5,279 nucleotides of DNA, from assembly GCA_900766795.1 (NCBI GenBank), contig CAAFWX010000065.1, forward strand, positions 1 to 5,279, given 5' to 3'. Source of the stretch: Oscillospiraceae bacterium. GTDB lineage: Bacteria > Bacillota_A > Clostridia > Oscillospirales > Ruminococcaceae. The position numbers and the translations under genes were made by a program. Of this stretch, positions 1-4,271 are shown one piece after another (within the stretch, counting starts at the first letter, position 1; every line of letters begins with the position of its first letter). The notes under the pieces are model-generated. The model did no database searches. It was not told the origin of the DNA and worked only from the letters and a program-made list of their open reading frames with translations.

Positions 1-398
1 AATGTGATGTAAAAGCCTCACTAAAACGCCAGATAGCCGCAGAGCTTACTGAAACTCTTGACACGCAGCGTACTACACACGAACTCATGACGATTATCGT
101 CCTGCATGACGTGTTCGGCTTCGGGCGGGAACGTCTGATAAAATTCGGCAATGCGCTCCAGAAGCAGTATGACGATTTCAGCCGTGAATGCGACCTCACT
201 GACACGCTGCGGCGTAATTCCCCGAAAGCAACTAACTTTGATACCGCTATCGTCCGCGCGGTGCAGGCGCTGAGGTCTTATGGTATCGACTACCACGATA
301 TTCTGCCGAACACAGCGCATATCATGATTTCCGACAGCAAGGGGAACTCAAGGGACGTGGACGAGTTTATTGCGGAGATGGAAAGGAAGAATAAATGA
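1..398 (+). CDS. Phage protein of unknown function, 5' end outside the window
   Basis: The reading frame (codons from position 3) is open from the left edge to the TGA at 396-398, giving at least 131 residues. An internal ATG at 87 exists, but it has no ribosome binding site and the residues before it look like normal helical coding sequence (KASLKRQIAAELTETL), so I treat the gene as running in from upstream. The visible part is mostly predicted helix, with a segment HDVFGFGRERL at about residues 35-45 of the visible part. Similar 'FGFG' segments occur, as I recall, in small phage proteins that sit just upstream of late regulators; this is memory, not a search. The stop overlaps the next start (ATGA at 395-398), so the two genes are translationally coupled. 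No catalytic motif is visible and no function is assigned. Confidence 0.75.
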   Translation, partial: CDVKASLKRQIAAELTETLDTQRTTHELMTIIVLHDVFGFGRERLIKFGNALQKQYDDFSRECDLTDTLRRNSPKATNFDTAIVRAVQALRSYGIDYHDILPNTAHIMISDSKGNSRDVDEFIAEMERKNK

Positions 399-787
399 CA
401 AAATCTGACCTGGAACAGATATACTACCTCAACCGCGAGCTGAAAATGTGGGAAACCGAGCTTGAACGCGTCCGGTGCAAATCGCTGGTAGGCTCTCCGC
501 TGCCGAGTAATTCTCGCGGGAGCGGAGTTTCGGACAAAGTAGCAGACAGGGCGGAGCGTATTATAGAGCTTGAAAACCGCATTATTGCCAAGCGGGACGA
601 AATTCAGCGCCTGCGTGATGAAGCCGTTGAGTACATTTACAGCATTCCCGACAGCCTTACAAGGCAGATAATCTATTATCGCTGTGTGAGCCTTATGAGC
701 TGGCGCAGGGTCGCTTATGAGGTCGGGGGGAATAACACGCCCGAAAGCGTGCGCAAGATTTACGATAGGTTTTTTGCGAAGCAGTAA
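395..787 (+). CDS. Sigma-70 region 4-like phage late transcription regulator (DUF1492/ArpU/RinA-like)
   Basis: This is a 130-aa protein. Residues 1-30 and 47-80 are charged, heptad-like helices (ELKMWETELERV; RAERIIELENRIIAKRDEIQRLRDE), probably a coiled coil. They are linked by a Gly/Ser/Pro-rich stretch at about 33-46. Residues 80-128 have the layout of a sigma region 4 helix-turn-helix: YIYSIPDSLTRQIIYYRC, then SLMSWRRVAYEVG, then ESVRKIYDRFF as the recognition helix. Small proteins of this type sit at the end of the early region of Firmicutes phages and activate the late operon; that role is established for RinA/ArpU-like proteins and inferred here. It starts by ATGA overlap with the preceding gene. 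The non-coding stretch straight after it carries a promoter-like element with repeated TTGTCCG sites, the natural target for such a protein. Family assignment is by pattern only. Confidence 0.75.
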   Translation: MTKSDLEQIYYLNRELKMWETELERVRCKSLVGSPLPSNSRGSGVSDKVADRAERIIELENRIIAKRDEIQRLRDEAVEYIYSIPDSLTRQIIYYRCVSLMSWRRVAYEVGGNNTPESVRKIYDRFFAKQ

Positions 788-789
788 AG

Positions 790-823
790 TTGTCCGTTTT
801 GTCCGCTTTGCCTGTGGTATAAT
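790..823 (+). promoter_or_regulatory. Putative activator-dependent late promoter
   Basis: TTGTCCG occurs at 790-796 and again at 799-805, with a degenerate third copy (TTGCCTG) at 808-814, so the sites repeat every 9 nt. They lead into an extended -10, TGG plus TATAAT (815-823). No -35 hexamer sits at the normal 16-18 nt distance: the segment at 795-800 is CGTTTT. This fits a promoter that needs an activator bound to the repeats. The sigma-like gene ends at 787 and the late genes start at 876. Expected transcription start is near 830. Confidence 0.6.
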
Positions 824-839
824 GGTATCATGAGAAATT

Positions 840-861
840 GGGCGGGGAGCAATCCTCGCCC
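840..861 (+). promoter_or_regulatory. GNRA-capped hairpin in the late mRNA leader
   Basis: Positions 840-848 pair with 853-861 in a 9-bp stem with one G-U pair, closed by the tetraloop GCAA (849-852). Only three T follow, so it is not a convincing terminator. If transcription starts near 830, the hairpin lies about 10 nt from the 5' end and just ahead of the HNH ribosome binding site (GAGGTGA, 865-871). A 5' stabilising stem or a translation-modulating element are both possible. Confidence 0.5.
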
Positions 862-875
862 TTTGAGGTGAATCC

Positions 876-1271
876 ATGAATCACTACTGCACCGTATGCC
901 ACAAGATACACGAAGGGCGCTGCAAGCCAGTCCGCAGCTTCACCGGCGGCGCGCGCAATTCCGAAGCGGACAAGTTCCGCAATTCCAGAGTATGGAAGCG
1001 CAAGGCGGCGGCTATACTCGACCGGGATTATCACTGCTGCCGGGTGTGCTTTTCGGCTGGGTTAATATGCAGTGATGGTCTGTCGGTACATCACATAATT
1101 CCGTTAGCGGCTGACTTTAACAAACGCCTTGACGATGATAATCTCATCACGCTTTGCAGATACCACCATGAGCAGGCAGAGCGCGGGGCTATTTCGGCGG
1201 CAAGATTACACAGCCTGGCAGTGGAGGAGTTCAATCCGGGGTATCCCCCCGGGGGTCAAAGGCTGATTTGA
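876..1271 (+). CDS. HNH endonuclease (phage packaging-associated)
   Basis: This is a 131-aa protein. An N-terminal CxxC (C5, C8) is followed by H9 and C16, a possible extra zinc site. The HNH core covers about residues 36-104: RVWKRKAAAILDRDYHCC leading to C55-x-x-C58, then LSVHHIIPL with H72/H73 (beta-beta-alpha-metal catalytic His), N89 in DDDNLITLC, and C94-x-x-H97-H98. The paired C55/C58 and C94/H97 are the usual structural zinc ligands. Phage HNH proteins next to terminase genes (HK97 gp74 type) are known to support cos cleavage and packaging together with the terminase, and this gene lies directly upstream of the small terminase subunit. It is the first gene after the late promoter and has a clear GAGGTGA Shine-Dalgarno. 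Family is certain; the packaging role follows from position. Confidence 0.92.
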   Translation: MNHYCTVCHKIHEGRCKPVRSFTGGARNSEADKFRNSRVWKRKAAAILDRDYHCCRVCFSAGLICSDGLSVHHIIPLAADFNKRLDDDNLITLCRYHHEQAERGAISAARLHSLAVEEFNPGYPPGGQRLI

Positions 1272-1347
1272 GAGGTTTGATGACATCGACAGGAAGCCTC
1301 CGTAAATGAAATATTCCCGATATAATTTTTGAGAGGGGGGCGGCGGT

Positions 1348-1890
1348 ATGCCGAGAGGAAGCAAGGCTGTTTCGGCGGCTAAGGGACATAGGACTAAGGC
1401 GGAGATAAGCGCAAGGGAGCAGGCAGAGCAGGATATGCTTTCCGGGAAGAAGCTGGCGGAGTTCCCTGCCGTCAAAGGCGACCCGGCGGCGCATTCGGAG
1501 TTCAAGCGGGTGGCGGCGCTTATGCGGGCTATCGGCAAGGACGATGCGCTCTATTCGGCGGCGGTAAACAGATATGCAAAGCTGTCCAGCGAGATAGCTC
1601 TTCTTCAGCGTGAAGAAGCGGATTTTAGAGCGCTTATGGACAGCCTGCAGCAGAAGTTCGACGATAGCGACCCGGGTTCGGACGAAATAATCACGTTCGC
1701 AAAGGCGTATTCCGGCATGCTGGCGCAGGTCAACAAGCTAGACGATAAAGTCATGCAGAAGCGCAAGATGATGGGCGATATTGAGAAAGAAAACTGTATG
1801 ACGGTACAGGCGGCGCTGCGGTCTATCCCTAAGGAAACCGGGAAAAAGGACGATTCGCCGCTGATGAAGATACTGGAGGGTAAGGTGTGA
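1348..1890 (+). CDS. Phage terminase small subunit, P27-like
   Basis: This is a 180-aa protein. It opens with MPRGSKAVSAAKGHRTKAEISAREQAEQ and continues LAEFPAVKGDPAAHSEFKRVAALM, the N-terminal layout I associate with P27-family small terminase subunits of Firmicutes phages. Residues about 60-80 (DDALYSAAVNRYAKLSSEI) match the conserved 'D..lY...inrY' stretch. Residues about 80-145 are long charged helices suited to oligomerisation. The C-terminal KENCMTVQAALRSIPKETGKKDDSPL is also typical. The small subunit recognises the packaging site and hands DNA to the large subunit. It follows the HNH gene after 76 nt, with a purine-rich Shine-Dalgarno (GAGAGGGGGG, 1331-1340), and overlaps the next gene by GTGA (1887-1890). 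The expected large subunit does not follow. Confidence 0.8.
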   Translation: MPRGSKAVSAAKGHRTKAEISAREQAEQDMLSGKKLAEFPAVKGDPAAHSEFKRVAALMRAIGKDDALYSAAVNRYAKLSSEIALLQREEADFRALMDSLQQKFDDSDPGSDEIITFAKAYSGMLAQVNKLDDKVMQKRKMMGDIEKENCMTVQAALRSIPKETGKKDDSPLMKILEGKV

Positions 1891-2366
1891 AAACGGCAGA
1901 TAATATTGAACTGACTGTGCGCAGAATATTCGGTCTTATAAGGGGCAGAAAGAGGCGCCCTCGGAAAATCAAGTTCGATATGGCTGTGTTCCACACGTTC
2001 TTGAAATGTCATGTATACCACGAAAATGAGGGTGAGGTTTCACCGTTCAGCATTGGAGTCTGTGTTCCTGTAGTTACTCCCGGTTTTGCGGAAATAGCTG
2101 AACAATGTAAAGTGTATGACGCTATATTTCCCGAAGATGATACTTTCAACACGGTGCTTGATTCGGTCAGATTTATCCAAAGGCTTAGCATTCATTTTGA
2201 AAATAACGATTGGGCGGGGACGGCATGGGTGTTTGGCTTTGTTGACTGTCAAAAAGACTACCATATTTCAGCTGCATTTAATCAGAGTTTTGACGAACTG
2301 GATCTTGATGAAATAAAATATGTCAGCGTTGAAAAATTAAATATTCTGACCATTGAAAGGGCTTGA
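1887..2366 (+). CDS. Unrecognised protein; possible orphan immunity protein or deletion fusion
   Basis: This is a 159-aa protein with a GTG start overlapping the TerS stop (GTGA) and a good Shine-Dalgarno (GGAGG at 1875-1879). Residues 1-30 are helical and very basic (RGRKRRPRK at about 20-28). The rest is acidic and beta/alpha-like, with segments SPFSIGVCVPVV, DAIFPEDDTFNTVLDSVRFIQRLSIHFENNDW and DELDLDEIKYVSVEKLNIL. No transmembrane or catalytic motif is seen, and it has none of the Walker A/B or nuclease motifs of a large terminase, although it sits in that gene's place. The acidic body and its position directly before a toxin-like gene resemble immunity proteins. The contrast between the basic N-terminus and acidic body would fit a chimera left by a deletion. 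Both ideas are inference. Confidence 0.6.
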   Translation: MKTADNIELTVRRIFGLIRGRKRRPRKIKFDMAVFHTFLKCHVYHENEGEVSPFSIGVCVPVVTPGFAEIAEQCKVYDAIFPEDDTFNTVLDSVRFIQRLSIHFENNDWAGTAWVFGFVDCQKDYHISAAFNQSFDELDLDEIKYVSVEKLNILTIERA

Positions 2367-2391
2367 TTTCTTTCCGGGAAGGTGGTATAAT
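2363..2391 (+). promoter_or_regulatory. Promoter-like element overlapping the toxin start codon
   Basis: TTGATT (2363-2368), a spacer of exactly 17 nt, then TGG plus TATAAT (2383-2391) form an extended -10 promoter layout. The 12-mer GTGGTATAATGG (2382-2393) is identical to 814-825 in the late promoter. The predicted start, near 2398, lies inside the toxin gene, so a transcript from it would carry the downstream immunity gene but not the toxin start codon. The TATAAT is partly made of the ribosome binding site and ATG context, so chance is a real alternative. Confidence 0.35.
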
Positions 2392-2803
2392 GGGAGGCAG
2401 AGGGAGCAGCAGCGGGGCTAGAACAACAAAAGATGGCAGAGTGCTCCCGTATGGTTCTGAGTATCATACGGTTTTACAGAGCGACAATATAAAATTCGTT
2501 GTGCGAAACGACGGCAATACTACTGCGCCTATGGACACCATGACCAAAGGCAGGATATATGTCACTCTTGATTACAAACAGGAGCCCAAGTTTATAACCA
2601 TGTATGACGATAACGGCAAGCGTACTCAGCAGATTGACCTATCGGGCAAAGCACACTGGGTAAACGGCGAGAAATTGGATACGCCGCACGTCCATCTGGG
2701 ATATGAACACTATGAAAACGGTACGCGTAAACCTAACAGCGAGGATACAGCGCTGATTGAAAGGGTGAATACAATATGGCAACAGCATTTGGGATTAAAA
2801 TGA
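2390..2803 (+). CDS. MGGRGSSSG-headed small effector, putative toxin
   Basis: This is a 137-aa protein from the ATG at 2390. This start is preferred over the TTG at 2363 because it has a GGGAAGGTGG Shine-Dalgarno (2376-2385) and gives the MGGRGSSSG header seen again at 3271. Residues 1-16 are a Gly/Ser/Arg-rich tag. The domain at about 20-137 has beta-rich stretches (NIKFVVRNDG, KGRIYVTLD, KFITMYDDNG), then a His-rich segment with IDLSGKAHW (H89) and PHVHLGYEH (H100, H102, H107), and a final helix (ALIERVNTIWQQHL). Clustered His residues of this kind suggest a metal-dependent nuclease or other hydrolase. From memory, this type recurs in Firmicutes phage cargo as a toxin domain; I cannot name the family. 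The overlapping acidic gene downstream supports a toxin-immunity pair. Confidence 0.7.
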   Translation: MGGRGSSSGARTTKDGRVLPYGSEYHTVLQSDNIKFVVRNDGNTTAPMDTMTKGRIYVTLDYKQEPKFITMYDDNGKRTQQIDLSGKAHWVNGEKLDTPHVHLGYEHYENGTRKPNSEDTALIERVNTIWQQHLGLK

Positions 2804-3093
2804 CGTGGGATAAGTTTACGGAGTTTGAGTGTTGGGATCAATTCCCCGAGCGAGAGGGCAACCCGCCTTATACCGCCGAGGTGAATTTCATGTACAATGG
2901 TAAGGAATACTTCCTTGACGGGATTGCAGACCAGAAAACTCATGAGATGGATTATATCTGGTATGAGATACTCCCAAATGATGATTATATTGAGTTTGCT
3001 CGGTTTGATAATTTCCTCAAAGCAGTGAATGCACCTTTGTTTGGCGGGAAATCGTTCAAAGAGCGGATAGAAGAGTTTGAGTTTGCATATTAA
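2776..3093 (+). CDS. Small acidic protein, probable immunity partner
   Basis: This is a 105-aa strongly acidic protein (many D/E, for example WDKFTEFECWDQFPERE and EILPNDDYIEF) with no signal peptide or membrane segment. The layout is one helix, a beta sheet (TAEVNFMYNGKEYFLDGI), then a C-terminal helix with FGGKSFKERIEEFEF, reminiscent of small cytoplasmic immunity proteins. The start at 2776 has an AAGGGTG Shine-Dalgarno 8 nt upstream and overlaps the toxin gene by 28 nt. An alternative ATG at 2800 would give the classic ATGA overlap and a protein beginning MTWDKFTEF, eight residues shorter, but with a weaker ribosome binding site. Tight overlap, acidity and size all fit an inhibitor that binds the toxin just upstream. 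The pairing is inferred from context. A strong terminator follows at once. Confidence 0.7.
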   Translation: MATAFGIKMTWDKFTEFECWDQFPEREGNPPYTAEVNFMYNGKEYFLDGIADQKTHEMDYIWYEILPNDDYIEFARFDNFLKAVNAPLFGGKSFKERIEEFEFAY

Positions 3094-3101
3094 ACATAAA
3101 C

Positions 3102-3129
3102 AGCGCTTGCACTACGCAGGCGCTTTTTT
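3102..3129 (+). terminator. Intrinsic terminator after the immunity gene
   Basis: AGCGCTTGC (3102-3110) pairs with GCAGGCGCT (3116-3124) in a 9-bp stem with one T-G wobble and a 5-nt loop, followed by a run of six T (3124-3129). It lies 8 nt after the stop codon and 2 nt before the tRNA. Confidence 0.85.
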
Positions 3130-3131
3130 AT

Positions 3132-3208
3132 TGCAGGATAGAGAAGCGGTCTATCTCGCCGGCTTCATACGCCGGAAATCGCGGGTTCAAATCCTGCTCC
3201 TGCAACCA
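3132..3208 (+). tRNA. tRNA with CAT anticodon (elongator Met, or Ile2 if lysidine-modified)
   Basis: A full cloverleaf can be drawn by hand. The acceptor TGCAGGA (3132-3138) pairs with TCCTGCA (3198-3204). The D stem is GAGA/TCTC (3141-3144 and 3154-3157), with A14 and GG in the loop. The anticodon stem CCGGC/GCCGG (3159-3163 and 3171-3175) carries the loop TTCATAC with anticodon CAT at 3166-3168. The T stem GCGGG/CCTGC (3181-3185 and 3193-3197, one G-T) has loop TTCAAAT, and ACCA is encoded at 3205-3208. The 1-72 pair is formed and the three G-C pairs of initiators are absent, so it is not tRNA-fMet. CAT is read as Met unless TilS converts C34 to lysidine; sequence alone does not settle that. 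It sits between two terminators inside phage cargo. Confidence 0.9.
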
Positions 3209-3214
3209 TTAACC

Positions 3215-3250
3215 AGCGCTATGCAAGCGATTGCACGGCGCTATTTTTAT
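3215..3250 (+). terminator. Intrinsic terminator after the tRNA
   Basis: Positions 3215-3226 (AGCGCTATGCAA) pair with 3231-3242 (TTGCACGGCGCT) in a 12-bp stem with one wobble and one A-C mismatch. The loop is GCGA (3227-3230), followed by ATTTTTAT. The stem starts with the same CAGCGCT as the terminator before the tRNA. Confidence 0.75.
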
Positions 3251-3270
3251 ACCCGAAACGAGGTGATTTG

Positions 3271-3987
3271 ATGGGCGGACGTGGTTCCAGATCGGGCGCA
3301 AAGGGCGCAGGAGTGCGAGCCGGCAGCGCGGAAAAGAGAATACAAGATTTTACAAACTTTGATGATTTAGCAGACTATATGCTAGACCAGTATAATTTTG
3401 CCCTTTATGACGATTTGAAAACCCTTGATTTTGAATTTGTCAAACAAGCAGCAAATGAAGTTGTTGAAATAAAAAAAGAGTTCCCTCAAGCTGCTAATAT
3501 GTTCCGTGGGCTTTATATTGAAACCCGAAATAACGGTGAGTACGCACAATATCAAGTGCGCGGGCTTGTGGCTCTTTCGCCTAAATTCCAAGACAATCGC
3601 GTTGTTGGTGAATACAGTGCCCAAGTTCGAGCTGGTTATGCACCATCTGGCACAAATTACACAAACCTAATATCTCATGAGCTAGGACATGGCTTAGAAA
3701 ATGCACTTGCAACAAAAAAAACTAGTAACTCATGGGAGCGGAATGTAGTTATAGAAAAGCACAAAGAGGCTACTCGCATTGTATCCAATGCTGCAAAAAG
3801 TGTAAAAAAAACATCTGAAGGGAAAGGAGCAAAAACCGATGACCTAGTGCTGAATATATCACAGTATGCTTCAAAAAGCCGTTCAGAAGCCCTTGCTGAA
3901 GCTGTGTCTGATTACCGTGCCAACGGCGCTAATGCAAAACCACTGTCCAGAGCAATATGGGCAGAATTAAAGAAAGAGTTGGGATAA
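3271..3987 (+). CDS. MGGRGSRSG-headed zinc metallopeptidase-like effector
   Basis: This is a 238-aa protein from the ATG at 3271 (GAGGTGA Shine-Dalgarno at 3260-3266; the adjacent TTG at 3268 is less likely). Residues 1-20 form a Gly/Ser/Arg-rich header matching the one at 2390. After a helical region (about 28-75) and a beta region (about 78-120) comes ISHELGHGLE, with HExxH at 136-140 (zinc ligands H136 and H140, catalytic E137). Further on, SRSEALAEAVSDY (203-215) offers E206 or E210 as the third ligand, the gluzincin arrangement. Zincin domains of this kind are known as effector modules of phage head-associated polymorphic toxins; a role in virion maturation is also possible. The gene body is visibly AT-richer than the header and the flanking phage genes, which suggests transfer of the domain behind a conserved tag. 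No acidic immunity gene follows. Confidence 0.75.
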   Translation: MGGRGSRSGAKGAGVRAGSAEKRIQDFTNFDDLADYMLDQYNFALYDDLKTLDFEFVKQAANEVVEIKKEFPQAANMFRGLYIETRNNGEYAQYQVRGLVALSPKFQDNRVVGEYSAQVRAGYAPSGTNYTNLISHELGHGLENALATKKTSNSWERNVVIEKHKEATRIVSNAAKSVKKTSEGKGAKTDDLVLNISQYASKSRSEALAEAVSDYRANGANAKPLSRAIWAELKKELG

Positions 3988-4027
3988 ACGCCAGCGGAAC
4001 ATTGCCCGAACGGAGGTATCAACGAAC

Positions 4028-4198
4028 ATGAACGCCCGGTATCTGTTACTGTATGGCGTTTTATCGGCGAAAAAGCCAACGCATTACTGCGCACTCCACA
4101 AGTGCGGGGTGTCCCGGTACTGCTGTAAACGCAAGTGCTGGAAATGCAGGCATTTGAAGCCTATTTCCAGATATTACGCTGAACTTATCAAGAAATAA
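4028..4198 (+). CDS. Cysteine-rich basic mini-protein
   Basis: This is a 56-aa ORF starting MNARYLLLYGVLSAKKP and ending YYAELIKK, with a strong GGAGGT (4012-4017) 10 nt upstream. It has six cysteines (21, 26, 32, 33, 37, 40) interleaved with H19, H24 and H42, and a run CCKRKCWKC at 32-40. The Cys/His density suggests a small zinc-binding knuckle, and the high Lys/Arg content suggests nucleic acid or acidic-partner binding. Its base composition resembles the phage backbone rather than the AT-rich peptidase gene 40 nt upstream, so it may be a resident phage gene bordering the cargo. I do not recognise the family. It is too small to be a typical immunity protein, but it is the only gene directly downstream of the peptidase. 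Confidence 0.65.
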   Translation: MNARYLLLYGVLSAKKPTHYCALHKCGVSRYCCKRKCWKCRHLKPISRYYAELIKK

Positions 4199-4202
4199 GG
4201 TG

Positions 4203-4250
4203 CGCCCTGTCGGGCGGGATGTGAAACCCCGCCGCTGATACGGCAGCGCC
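4203..4250 (+). promoter_or_regulatory. GC-rich leader with mutually exclusive hairpins before the protease gene
   Basis: Hairpin A is CGCCC (4203-4207) with GGGCG (4212-4216). Hairpin B is GGCGGG (4213-4218) with CCCGCC (4228-4233). Hairpin C is GCCG (4231-4234) with CGGC (4241-4244), or alternatively CGCTG (4233-4237) with CAGCG (4244-4248). A and B share 4213-4216, and B and C share 4231-4233, so they cannot all form. There is no T-run. A perfect ribosome binding site (AAAGGAGGTGAT, 4257-4268) follows. Function unknown. Confidence 0.35.
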
Positions 4251-4271
4251 GGTCACAAAGGAGGTGATTTT

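Noticed and set aside
290..877. Long reverse-strand ORF (195 aa) across the regulator gene
   Set aside because: It mirrors two well-supported forward genes, has no ribosome binding site, and its sequence is low-plausibility antisense.
1245..1256. CCCCCGGGGG palindrome at the end of the HNH gene
   Set aside because: No loop and no T-run, and it lies inside the coding frame; probably coincidental.
1272..1300. GAGGTTT...AAGCCTC hairpin between the HNH gene and TerS as a terminator
   Set aside because: The stem is short with a wobble and a 15-nt loop, and no T-run follows.
1321..1326. TATAAT before TerS as a possible promoter
   Set aside because: No -35 hexamer at 16-18 nt (CTCCGT at 17 nt) and no extended -10; it is likely an AT-rich spacer.
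2116..2316. Forward 66-aa ORF inside the 1887-2366 gene
   Set aside because: It is out of frame within a longer coding sequence and has no ribosome binding site.
3132..3208. tRNA 3' end as an attachment site flanked by direct repeats
   Set aside because: The tRNA 3' sequence is not repeated elsewhere in the window, so there is no evidence here for an integration scar.
3077..3271. Forward 64-aa ORF across the intergenic region
   Set aside because: It runs through two terminators and the whole tRNA, so it is not a protein gene.
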